The notes under the pieces were generated by a model that saw only the letters and a program-made list of their open reading frames with translations, searched no databases and had not been told where the DNA came from. From NCBI GenBank assembly GCA_964502215.1, contig CAZCUN010000086.1, positions 1 through 6,882 on the forward strand: a DNA stretch of 6,882 nt, in the 5' to 3' direction. This DNA comes from JAALLB01 sp964502215 (GTDB lineage: Bacteria > Pseudomonadota > Alphaproteobacteria > Rhizobiales > Rhizobiaceae). This document shows, one piece after another, positions 1 through 6,090 of this stretch (its first letter is position 1; every line of letters begins with the position of its first letter). Position numbers and translations under genes: made by a program.

Positions 1-109
1 CTTCTTCTCATACCCATATTGATAACCCATTTTTGAGTTATCTGGGACAGCCCCCTAATTTATTAAGGTGATATTTTGTGTGTGCAAATGGAAATTAATG
101 GCTTTCTTC
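1..109. other. Intergenic tail downstream of alaS with AT-rich palindrome
   Basis: No coding sequence is visible here. GATAAC at 21-26 pairs with GTTATC at 37-42 around a 10-nt loop. CCCA at 13-16 can pair with TGGG at 43-46 outside it, leaving a small bulge. The motif GGGACAGCCCCC follows at 44-55. On the minus strand, where alaS transcription would run into it, no T-run follows the hairpin, so it is not a convincing intrinsic terminator for alaS. A GC-rich end motif next to an inverted repeat is also the appearance of an insertion-sequence terminus, but the region to the left is outside the window. Confidence 0.4.
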
Positions 110-2764
110 CTAAAGCGCTTTTTCTATGGCTTCAATTGCAGCTTGCGCCTGATCACCATCTGGGCCACCTGCTTGTGCCATATCTGCTCGGCCACCGCCA
201 CCCTTGCCGCCAACGACCGCAGAGGCGACACGCACTAGATCAACTGCACTGAACTTATCAGTCAGATCATCTGTTACACCCACAACAACACCAGCTTTTC
301 CATCTTCTGAAACACCTGCTATGGCAACTATGCCAGATTTAAGTGTCTGCTTTGCATCATCAACCAAGCCTTTAAGCTCTTTTGCAGCAATATTTTCAAC
401 CACTTGCCCTAAGAACTGAATGCCATTTATGTCTTTGGCAATAGCAGATGAGCCGCCTGCTCCACCACCAAGTGCTAGTTGTTTTTTCGCCTCTGCTAAT
501 TCTCGTTCAAGTACCTTGCGTTCGCTCACAAGTTGAGTAACACGATCTACTGCATTGTGCGGTGGTACTTTTAAGGTTGTGGCGATGTCTTTTACACATT
601 GTTCTTGTTGTACTAAATAGTTTAACGCAGCTTGCCCCGTTAAGGCTTCAATGCGTCTAACACCTGAAGACACGGCACTTTCGCCTAGTAACCTAATCAA
701 ACCAATCTCACCAGTATTAGAAACATGCGTTCCTCCGCAAAGTTCTAATGAATATGTTTTGCCACTCTTATCACCACGCTTGGCTGTCCCCATTGAGACA
801 ACGCGTACTTCATCGCCATATTTTTCGCCAAAAAGCGCCATAGCACCCATTTCACGGGCATCATCAACCGCCATTAATCTGGTTTCAACTGGTGAAGATT
901 GGCGTACGATTTCGTTCGACATTTCTTCAACAATAGCCATATCTTCATTTGAAATTGCTTTTTGGTGTGAAAAGTCAAAGCGCAATCTATCAGGTGCCAC
1001 CAGAGATCCTTTTTGCGCAACATGATCACCCAACACTTCACGTAAAGCCTCATGTATCAAGTGAGTAGCTGAGTGGTGAGAGCGTGTACCAGCACGCGAT
1101 ATGTGATCAACAATCAGCTCAACAGCATCACCTTTTACCAACTCGCCTTCAATCACGTTACCGATGTGAACAAACAGACCTTCACCACGTTTTTTAACGT
1201 CCGTAATTTCAACAGAACCACCTTCAAAACGAATGATCCCCTTATCACCCATTTGACCGCCGCTTTCACCATAAAATGGAGTTTGATTTACGACGATTGA
1301 AACACTTGTACCTTTAGATACTTTATCTTGATTTTCACCCTCAACAACGATTGCCTGAACAACGCCTTCGGCAATTTCTGTGTCGTAACCTAAGAATTCT
1401 GTTGCGCCATTAGCTTCGCGAATTTCAAACCAAATACGGTCATCGGCTGCGTCACCCGATCCCGACCAAGCAGCACGAGCATCTGCTTTTTGTTTCTCCA
1501 TTGCGCTATTAAAACCGTCAACATCAACGCCGATATCACGGCGGCGCAGTGCATCTTGTGTCAAATCAAGCGGGAAACCATAAGTATCATAAAGTTTAAA
1601 GGCTGTTGCGCCATCCAACTCATCGCCCTTATTAAGTGTACCACTTGCTTCATCAAGAAGCCCTAAGCCACGTTCAAGCGTTTTTCTAAAACGTGTTTCT
1701 TCTAAGAGAAGCGTTTCTGTAATCAATGCTTCGGCTCGACCCAGCTCTGGATACGCTGCGCCCATTTCATTTTTTAAAGTTGGGAAAAGTCTATGCATTA
1801 ACGGATCACGCGCACCTAACAAACTGGCATGGCGCATGGCACGTCGCATAATGCGGCGTAACACATAACCTCGCCCTTCATTAGACGGTAAAACACCATC
1901 GGCAATCAAGAAGGAAGCAGCGCGTAAATGGTCTGCAATGACGCGGTGACTTGCTTGATTATCACCTTCTGCTTTTGTGCTAGTCAATTCTTCACTAGAA
2001 GCAATTAATGCTTTGAAAAGATCAATGTTATAATTATCGTGTTCGCCTTGAAGAACCGCTGCAATACGCTCTAATCCCATGCCCGTATCAATCGATGGTT
2101 TTGGCAGATCGACGCGCTCATCAGGTGTAAGTTGTTCATATTGCATAAAAACGAGATTCCATATCTCGATAAAACGATCACCATCTTCTTCTGGAGAACC
2201 TGGAGGCCCACCCCAAACTTTATCGCCATGGTCATAAAAAATTTCAGAACAAGGACCACAAGGACCTGTATCACCCATTGACCAAAAGTTGTCGCTGGTT
2301 GGAATGCGGATGATCCGATCATCCTTAAGCCCTGCAATTTTCTTCCAAAGATCTGCAGCCTGATCATCGGTATGATAAACGGTGACAATTAATTTTTCTT
2401 CTGGCAGACCAAATTCTTTTGTCAGCAAATTCCAAGCATTGGTAATGGCTTCTTCTTTGAAATAATCACCAAAGGAAAAGTTGCCCAACATTTCAAAGAA
2501 TGTATGGTGACGCGCTGTGTAGCCTACATTATCCAAGTCATTATGCTTGCCGCCTGCTCTTACGCATTTTTGGGATGTTGCTGCACGTGTATAATCACGC
2601 TTTTCAACACCGGTGAAAACATTCTTAAATTGCACCATGCCTGAATTTACAAACATAAGCGTTGGGTCATTTCGTGGAACCAGTGGACTTGAATCTACTT
2701 TTTCATGCACTTTGCTTGCAAAAAAATCAAGAAAATGGGTACGGATATCGTTTACGCCGCTCAT
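110..2764 (-). CDS. alaS: Alanine--tRNA ligase (AlaRS)
   Basis: This cytoplasmic class II synthetase activates alanine with ATP, charges tRNA-Ala, and hydrolyses Ser- or Gly-tRNA-Ala in its editing domain. Numbered from the start chosen here (884 aa, a normal length), the catalytic core occupies about 1-240, with class II motif 2 around RHHTFFEMLGNFSFGDYF (85-102) and motif 3 at GMGLER (228-233). A helical tRNA-binding region reaches to about 450. The editing domain carries the zinc/active-site set H564-x3-H568 (HSATH) and C676-x3-H680 (CGGTH). A coiled-coil linker at about 745-765 leads to the glycine-rich C-Ala domain (GGKGGGGRADMAQAGG). An in-frame ATG at 2779 would add MNRFD. I prefer 2764 because the family starts MSGVNDIR, an AGG sits six bases upstream, and a possible TATAAT lies only about 15 nt before 2779. 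The gene is intact. It lies downstream of recA, separated by a terminator. Confidence 0.98.
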   Translation of the reverse strand: MSGVNDIRTHFLDFFASKVHEKVDSSPLVPRNDPTLMFVNSGMVQFKNVFTGVEKRDYTRAATSQKCVRAGGKHNDLDNVGYTARHHTFFEMLGNFSFGDYFKEEAITNAWNLLTKEFGLPEEKLIVTVYHTDDQAADLWKKIAGLKDDRIIRIPTSDNFWSMGDTGPCGPCSEIFYDHGDKVWGGPPGSPEEDGDRFIEIWNLVFMQYEQLTPDERVDLPKPSIDTGMGLERIAAVLQGEHDNYNIDLFKALIASSEELTSTKAEGDNQASHRVIADHLRAASFLIADGVLPSNEGRGYVLRRIMRRAMRHASLLGARDPLMHRLFPTLKNEMGAAYPELGRAEALITETLLLEETRFRKTLERGLGLLDEASGTLNKGDELDGATAFKLYDTYGFPLDLTQDALRRRDIGVDVDGFNSAMEKQKADARAAWSGSGDAADDRIWFEIREANGATEFLGYDTEIAEGVVQAIVVEGENQDKVSKGTSVSIVVNQTPFYGESGGQMGDKGIIRFEGGSVEITDVKKRGEGLFVHIGNVIEGELVKGDAVELIVDHISRAGTRSHHSATHLIHEALREVLGDHVAQKGSLVAPDRLRFDFSHQKAISNEDMAIVEEMSNEIVRQSSPVETRLMAVDDAREMGAMALFGEKYGDEVRVVSMGTAKRGDKSGKTYSLELCGGTHVSNTGEIGLIRLLGESAVSSGVRRIEALTGQAALNYLVQQEQCVKDIATTLKVPPHNAVDRVTQLVSERKVLERELAEAKKQLALGGGAGGSSAIAKDINGIQFLGQVVENIAAKELKGLVDDAKQTLKSGIVAIAGVSEDGKAGVVVGVTDDLTDKFSAVDLVRVASAVVGGKGGGGRADMAQAGGPDGDQAQAAIEAIEKAL

Positions 2765-2794
2765 GTCGAACCTGTTCATTTAGATGCCATATGA

Positions 2795-2800
2795 ATTATA
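2795..2800 (-). promoter_or_regulatory. Possible alaS -10 box
   Basis: The minus strand reads TATAAT here, a perfect sigma70 -10. No good -35 is found at 16-18 bp spacing. Initiation about 7 nt downstream would give a leader of roughly 24 nt to the ATG at 2764, and too little room for a ribosome site ahead of the ATG at 2779. The call rests on one AT-rich hexamer in AT-rich DNA. Confidence 0.25.
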
Positions 2801-2917
2801 AATTTGCATCGTATGTTTAAATTAAATCAAAAACTGAAAACATCATTTACGACGATGGCAAAGACCTGTCCAGCATTTGAGTGATATTGCCTTTAAAAAG
2901 TGAATTATCTCTGAACT

Positions 2918-2946
2918 AAAAAAGGCCGCAGCGGGGAACTGCGGCC
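2918..2946 (-). terminator. Intrinsic terminator of recA
   Basis: On the minus strand a perfect 8-bp GC-rich stem, GGCCGCAG / CTGCGGCC (2939-2946 and 2924-2931), closes a 7-nt loop (TTCCCCG) and is followed at once by six T residues (2923 down to 2918). It lies about 108 nt after the recA stop and before alaS, so it should end recA transcription and separate the two genes. In the plus direction the hairpin is followed by AAGAAAA, so it is not bidirectional. Confidence 0.9.
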
Positions 2947-3053
2947 AAGAAAACATAATCCAGAGACATGGGATCATGTGTTACAGCGAAGGTCTAGGCG
3001 ACCCTCAGGGGAACTAAGGATAATACAACCTTAGAAAAACAATCATATGAAAC
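2947..3053 (-). other. recA 3' untranslated region with small hairpins
   Basis: Between the recA stop and its terminator lie three small perfect inverted repeats. They are CTAAGG/CCTTAG (3014-3019 and 3029-3034), GGTC/GACC (2991-2994 and 3000-3003) and ACATG/CATGT (2966-2970 and 2975-2979). The octamer GGGGAACT occurs here (3008-3015) and again in the terminator loop region (2933-2940). No coding potential is evident. The tail may be a structured, protective 3' end. No function can be assigned. Confidence 0.35.
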
Positions 3054-4181
3054 TTAGCTTTCAGCTGTTTTATCAAGACCATCCTCAAGCGAAGTATCAA
3101 GTGTTTCTTCCGCAGGATCTGGCTTTTCAACTTCACCATCAAACAATGTTTCAGCGATAAGTCCTGCGTTTTGGCGCAATGCTAACTCTATCTCATCTGC
3201 AATCTTTGGGTTTTCTGCCAAGAAATTCTTAGAATTCTCACGGCCTTGCCCAAGACGCTCTGAGTTATACGAGAACCAGGCTCCAGATTTTTCAACGATG
3301 CCTGCTTTAACCCCTAAATCAATTAGCTCACCACGTTTAGAAACGCCTTCACCATACATGATATCAAACTCGACTTGTTTGAATGGCGGTGCAAGCTTGT
3401 TCTTTACAACTTTGATACGTGTTTGATTACCCACCACTTCATCACGATCTTTAACCGCACCAATACGGCGAATATCAAGGCGTACTGATGAATAAAATTT
3501 CAATGCATTACCCCCTGTTGTTGTTTCAGGTGAACCAAACATCACACCAATCTTCATACGAATTTGGTTGATGAAAATAACCATCGTATTTGAACGAGAA
3601 ATAGAAGCTGTTAATTTACGGAGCGCTTGGCTCATCAAGCGAGCCTGAAGGCCTGGCAATGAATCACCCATTTCACCTTCAATCTCTGCACGCGGTGTAA
3701 GCGCTGCAACAGAATCAACAACCAGAACATCTACCGCACCAGAGCGCACTAATGTATCACAAATCTCAAGGGCCTGCTCCCCCGTATCAGGTTGAGAAAT
3801 CAAAAGTTCTTCAAGATTAACACCAAGCTTACGAGCGTAGACTGGATCAAGCGCATGCTCAGCATCAACAAAAGCACAGATACCACCTGTCTTTTGAGCT
3901 TCTGCAATCGTATGCAGTGTCATGGTTGTTTTACCAGATGATTCAGGGCCATAAATCTCAATAACACGCCCTTTTGGCAAACCACCAATTCCAAGTGCAA
4001 TATCAAGACCTAAACAACCAGTAGAAACTGTCTCAATCTCAACAACCTGCTCATTCTTACCCAGTTTCATGATTGAACCTTTGCCGAATGCACGCTCAAT
4101 CTGCCCTAGGGCTGCTTCTAATGCTTTAGATTTATCCACGTTCTTATTGCCTTCAACCAGTCTCAATGAATTCTGTGCCAT
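3054..4181 (-). CDS. recA: Recombinase RecA
   Basis: RecA is the ATP-dependent DNA strand-exchange protein. It coats single-stranded DNA, drives homologous recombination and stimulates LexA self-cleavage in the SOS response. The 375-aa product has an N-terminal oligomerisation helix (about 1-33), the Walker A motif GPESSGKT (78-85), the catalytic glutamate E108 in DAEHALDP, Walker B LVVD (153-156), the L1 region around EIEGEMGDSLPG, and L2 from INQIR (Q206) through GSPETTTGG. The C-terminal domain ends in the usual acidic tail (DPAEETLDTSLEDGLD). The reading frame extends to a GTG at 4190, but AAGAAGG at 4191-4197 would abut that codon and is spaced nine bases from the ATG at 4181. MAQNSLRLVE is also the usual family start. 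The gene is monocistronic by appearance, with LexA-type operators upstream and an intrinsic terminator downstream. Confidence 0.99.
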   Translation of the reverse strand: MAQNSLRLVEGNKNVDKSKALEAALGQIERAFGKGSIMKLGKNEQVVEIETVSTGCLGLDIALGIGGLPKGRVIEIYGPESSGKTTMTLHTIAEAQKTGGICAFVDAEHALDPVYARKLGVNLEELLISQPDTGEQALEICDTLVRSGAVDVLVVDSVAALTPRAEIEGEMGDSLPGLQARLMSQALRKLTASISRSNTMVIFINQIRMKIGVMFGSPETTTGGNALKFYSSVRLDIRRIGAVKDRDEVVGNQTRIKVVKNKLAPPFKQVEFDIMYGEGVSKRGELIDLGVKAGIVEKSGAWFSYNSERLGQGRENSKNFLAENPKIADEIELALRQNAGLIAETLFDGEVEKPDPAEETLDTSLEDGLDKTAES

Positions 4182-4261
4182 GATTATCACCCTTCTTGTA
4201 TATGAGGTATCCCCGAATGTTTCTATCCACTATTGGCTTGTGGCTTAAAAACCGATAATCA

Positions 4262-4291
4262 TTTGTACGCTTTTTGTTCTCTTTTTGTCAA
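4262..4291 (-). promoter_or_regulatory. Probable recA sigma70 promoter
   Basis: The minus strand has TTGACA (4286-4291), a perfect -35. TACAAA (4262-4267, four of six to consensus) follows at 18-bp spacing, or GTACAA at 17 bp. Predicted initiation near 4255 gives a leader of roughly 75 nt before the recA ATG. A LexA-like box sits in the spacer and overlaps the -10, as expected for an SOS-repressed promoter. Confidence 0.65.
4265..4279 (-). promoter_or_regulatory. Proximal LexA (SOS) box, one mismatch
   Basis: The minus strand reads GAAC-AAAAAGC-GTAC, against the alphaproteobacterial SOS consensus GAAC-N7-GAAC, so one half-site has a single substitution. A third partial half-site follows on the plus strand (GTCA at 4287-4290), making three half-sites at 11-bp steps: GTAC, GTTC, GTCA. 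The location inside the recA promoter is what LexA repression needs. That LexA binds here is inferred. Confidence 0.7.
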
Positions 4292-4330
4292 TAGCATTAA
4301 GTTATTGATTTTAATAAATAAATAATATTT

Positions 4331-4345
4331 GTTCTTTTAATGTTC
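4331..4345. promoter_or_regulatory. Distal LexA (SOS) box, perfect consensus
   Basis: GTTC-TTTTAAT-GTTC matches the alphaproteobacterial direct-repeat SOS box GTTC-N7-GTTC exactly. It lies about 150 bp upstream of the recA start and about 40 bp upstream of the predicted -35, so it is not the core-promoter operator. It could allow cooperative LexA binding or looping, or serve a second, distal recA promoter. No clear -35/-10 pair was found around it. Confidence 0.7.
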
Positions 4346-4610
4346 TTATTTTTCATTAAATCTAACTTAATTAGCTTTAGCAGATTCTTTGTTTTGTCAT
4401 ATCAATTTGGAAGTCTAATTTGCTGTGCGCATCCTAATGCAGCGTATATAACATACTACTGCGAGGCTTTTAAATGGATTATAAATGCCTAACTTAATGT
4501 AGACCATGATAATCGTTTTGATGACAAACATGGCTAACTGGATATAAAAATCAAAAGCAACAGCAAGCCTCACAGACGTAGCAGTAAAGATATAAGAAAC
4601 GTATCAAATT
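4346..4610. other. AT-rich intergenic region with nested inverted repeats
   Basis: No supported gene lies here. On the plus strand TACTGC-GAGGCTT (4457-4469) can pair with AAGCCTC (4565-4571) and GCAGTA (4581-4586), with a 9-nt bulge on the right side. Inside, GCTTTT (4467-4472 allowing one A mismatch) faces AAAAGC (4553-4558). TAG-A-CCATG (4500-4508) pairs with CATGG-CTA (4529-4536). A weak plus-strand promoter (TTGCTG at 4420, TATATA at 4445) would start near 4457. This could be a small structured RNA, a remnant of a small mobile repeat, or chance. Confidence 0.3.
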
Positions 4611-4649
4611 AAAAAATCGCCAGTATGATTGGGGCATAATCATACTGGC
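4611..4649 (-). terminator. Intrinsic terminator of the three-gene secreted-protein operon
   Basis: GCCAGTATGATT (4619-4630) pairs perfectly over 12 bp with AATCATACTGGC (4638-4649) around a 7-nt loop. Reading on the minus strand the hairpin is followed by GATTTTTT (4618 down to 4611). It lies 35 nt beyond the last gene of the operon. On the plus strand it is followed only by TTTAAT, so it could act weakly in both directions and could end a plus-strand RNA starting near 4457. Confidence 0.88.
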
Positions 4650-4653
4650 TTTA

Positions 4654-4680
4654 ATCATCATTAATATTATTTATGATGAT
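4654..4680. repeat. AT-rich inverted repeat after the operon stop codon
   Basis: ATCATCAT (4654-4661) and ATGATGAT (4673-4680) form an 8-bp perfect inverted repeat with an 11-nt AT-only loop. It lies between the stop at 4685 and the strong terminator at 4611-4649. It is weak energetically and has no adjacent T-run of its own. It may be part of a tandem 3'-end structure. Confidence 0.4.
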
Positions 4681-4684
4681 ATTA

Positions 4685-5134
4685 TTATTCGTTATTCCAC
4701 TCTGTATTCTGAATAGTGCCTCCACCTCTCAGTGCGGCTTTTGCCAAATTCAACTCATGTTGAAGTCTTTGCAGCTCTAGTTGATATAGAGAACTGCAAT
4801 CAACACGGCCGGGCTTCTCCCCTAAGGGAACAGTTACGCGGCCATAGACTGTAACACCTGTTAAACTTCCGCCACCAGGCGTGTCTTCAGATCCGATACC
4901 ACCAAAATCCAAATAAGCACCATTGCCAGCAATGGATGATCTACAAGTCGTTCCATCCGAAGCCCTTACTTCATCGAACCCATTTGGTATCGGAGGCCTG
5001 GGAAGATTAAAGCCAAATTGTTGTGATGTAAAAACTTGCTGGTTACTTTGCGCCAAACTGGCATTCATTCCAAAGAATGCACTCATTGAAGTAAATACTA
5101 TTGTTTTACACGTGTTGCGTAGAACCTTCCACAT
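4685..5134 (-). CDS. Secreted two-cysteine protein with C-terminal coiled coil, function unknown
   Basis: I do not recognise a named family. The 149-aa product begins with a basic segment and hydrophobic stretch (IVFTSMSAFFGMNASLA) and a plausible signal-peptidase site around A28, so it should be exported. The mature part has a proline-rich stretch (PRPPIPNG, 45-52), then VRASDGTTC (C64), a Gly/Ser-rich linker, YGRVTVPLGEKPGRVDC (C113), and a Leu-heptad helix LYQLELQRLQHELNLAKAAL (116-135), probably a coiled coil. C64 and C113 are the only mature cysteines and may form a disulfide. The frame is open back to 5188, but the ATG at 5134 has AAGGA seven bases upstream and starts directly on the signal peptide, so it is preferred. 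Even so, it overlaps the preceding gene by 37 bp. It is the last gene of the operon, just ahead of a strong terminator. A role with its two secreted neighbours is inferred. Confidence 0.8.
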   Translation of the reverse strand: MWKVLRNTCKTIVFTSMSAFFGMNASLAQSNQQVFTSQQFGFNLPRPPIPNGFDEVRASDGTTCRSSIAGNGAYLDFGGIGSEDTPGGGSLTGVTVYGRVTVPLGEKPGRVDCSSLYQLELQRLQHELNLAKAALRGGGTIQNTEWNNE

Positions 5135-5496
5135 ACTCTTGTCCTTACTTGCTGTCTTGTCTGTGTTGTTGGAATACGTTCTGTACAAATGCGAAAGCGC
5201 TTTTGTGTTGCACCCAAAAAAGGCACGACTACCCTAACATTACGTATTCCACCACTTGGTAAATTAAACTCTTTGGGTGAAACGCGTGCTTTTATTAATT
5301 TGAAATTATGGTCGTATACTCGAACCTGCATTTTGCTCTTTTGGTTGAACGTATTTTTGGGCTCAACCACCAATGAGACGTGATCAGCAAATGTAACTAA
5401 CTTGCCAGACTTTACAGACATTTGTTGTGCAAATGTGGTGTTTGTAACAGCCATAAACGACAACAAAAAAACCAAACTTTTTATTAAATAAAACAC
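5098..5496 (-). CDS. Secreted single Ig-like domain protein, pilus-chaperone-like
   Basis: The 132-aa product starts at GTG with AGG seven bases upstream. It has a clear signal peptide (MFYLIKSLVFLLSFMAV... with cleavage after TTFA, residue 23). The mature chain of about 109 residues is basic and beta-rich. SPKEFNLPSGGIRNVRVVVPF (73-93) followed by RFRICTERIP (100-109) resembles the late strands of the N-terminal Ig domain of PapD-type periplasmic chaperones, where an RVRF-like strand is followed by YRLxxEEIP. Canonical chaperones have two Ig domains and over 200 residues, so this is at most a single-domain relative. C104 and C122 are the only cysteines and lie close enough to pair. It follows the upstream gene by 12 nt and overlaps the next one by 37 bp, so translational coupling is likely. 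The chaperone relation is suggestive, not established. It could instead be an unrelated beta-sandwich subunit. Confidence 0.75.
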   Translation of the reverse strand: MFYLIKSLVFLLSFMAVTNTTFAQQMSVKSGKLVTFADHVSLVVEPKNTFNQKSKMQVRVYDHNFKLIKARVSPKEFNLPSGGIRNVRVVVPFLGATQKRFRICTERIPTTQTRQQVRTRVCGRFYATRVKQ

Positions 5497-5508
5497 TGGA
5501 ATACCTGC

Positions 5509-6015
5509 TTAAAAACCAGCTAGAACACCTGGGGTAGCTTCAAATTCACACGTTATTACGACTTCAGCAGTATATAAACCAGTTGGAAAACCGGAAGAAA
5601 CATCAAGAGGCGTTAAAGACAATGAAACTGTTGCAGTAGAAGTTCCTGCGGTATTAACTTGCTCTGGTGCGTCTCCACTACTTATATTTATGCTATCAAC
5701 TTGTAAACTAGCTGAAGATGCGGCTGTATCCAAATCAGCACCATTTGGTGCAGTATCAAAACTCGGCTCGCCAATGCTGATAAACGCCCCACCGTTTGTT
5801 GTTACATCTATAGAACCAGGTGAGGCCGTAACAAAGCCAGTATTATTAGCTATTGGTGTTAATGTGCCATTAGAAACATTTCCAAGTGAACATGTTGATT
5901 GTATTTCACCAGTAAATTGCACTTCACCAGTAGTAGTAAATTGCGCCTGTAATGGTGATACTGTTGCAAATGTAATGATTGCACATGCAATAAGCTTTGT
6001 TTTGTAATTACTCAT
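5509..6015 (-). CDS. Secreted fimbrial-subunit-like beta-rich protein, function uncertain
   Basis: This is the first gene of the operon. The 168-aa product has a signal peptide (KTKLIACAIITFATVSPLQA, cleavage before Q25). The mature chain is acidic, low in Lys/Arg, and very rich in Thr, Ser, Gly and Ala. It opens with GEVQFTGEIQSTCSLG (C42) and closes with FPTGLYTAEVVITCEF (C156), a G-x-Y-x-A-x-V-V-I-T strand like the last strand of fimbrial and spore-coat-U/DUF4402-type beta-sandwich proteins. C42 and C156 are the only mature cysteines and probably link the first and last strands. The frame is open to a GTG at 6054, with another ATG at 6036. The ATG at 6015 is chosen because AGGG lies ten bases upstream, the signal peptide begins there, and the possible promoter at 6062-6090 leaves no leader for 6054. 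It may be a surface fibre subunit. No usher is in the window. Confidence 0.8.
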   Translation of the reverse strand: MSNYKTKLIACAIITFATVSPLQAQFTTTGEVQFTGEIQSTCSLGNVSNGTLTPIANNTGFVTASPGSIDVTTNGGAFISIGEPSFDTAPNGADLDTAASSASLQVDSINISSGDAPEQVNTAGTSTATVSLSLTPLDVSSGFPTGLYTAEVVITCEFEATPGVLAGF

Positions 6016-6061
6016 TTTATAGATACCCTGCTTCATATTTATTTTTGTGCTCACAGACTAT

Positions 6062-6090
6062 TTATTATTAAAAATAAAGAAAACTACCAA
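6062..6090 (-). promoter_or_regulatory. Possible promoter of the secreted-protein operon
   Basis: On the minus strand TTGGTA (6085-6090, four of six to -35 consensus) is followed at 17 bp by TAATAA (6062-6067, only three of six to the -10). Initiation near 6055 would give a leader of about 40 nt to the ATG at 6015. The -35 lies inside the right half of the palindrome, a position typical of activator-dependent promoters. The -10 is poor and the region is AT-rich. Confidence 0.3.

Noticed and set aside
21..42. Palindrome as the alaS terminator
   Set aside because: In the direction of alaS transcription it is followed by AATATGGG with no T-run, and its stem is only six AT-rich base pairs.
204..1300. 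Plus-strand open frames at 204-419, 651-1025 and 1073-1300
   Set aside because: They lie antisense inside alaS, whose minus-strand frame carries all expected motifs. Their translations are low in recognisable pattern and no ribosome site or promoter supports them.
2071..2388. Minus-strand open frame of 105 codons within alaS
   Set aside because: It is an alternative frame of the alaS catalytic domain, which is clearly conserved in the main frame.
4182..4190. GTG at 4190 as the recA start
   Set aside because: The AAGAAGG ribosome site would directly abut GTG, while it is well spaced from the ATG at 4181, and the family begins MAQNSLRLVE.
4200..4250. Weak hairpin in the recA leader (CCAC/GTGG) as a riboswitch or attenuator
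   Set aside because: The stem is only 4 bp and there is no terminator, leader peptide or conserved motif.
4923..5383. Plus-strand open frames at 4923-5237 and 5189-5383
   Set aside because: They are antisense to the two secreted-protein genes, which have signal peptides, ribosome sites and paired cysteines. The antisense translations show no coherent domain.
5690..6007. Plus-strand open frame of 105 codons
   Set aside because: It is antisense to the fimbrial-subunit-like gene. The minus-strand product has a clear signal peptide and beta-strand pattern, so this is a shadow.
5509..6015. Assignment of the operon as a complete chaperone-usher pilus system
   Set aside because: There is no usher, no adhesin and no two-domain chaperone in the window. 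Only fold-level resemblance is visible.
6016..6054. Upstream starts (GTG 6054, ATG 6036) for the fimbrial-subunit-like gene
   Set aside because: Neither has a ribosome site, and both would put 7-13 extra polar residues ahead of the signal peptide.
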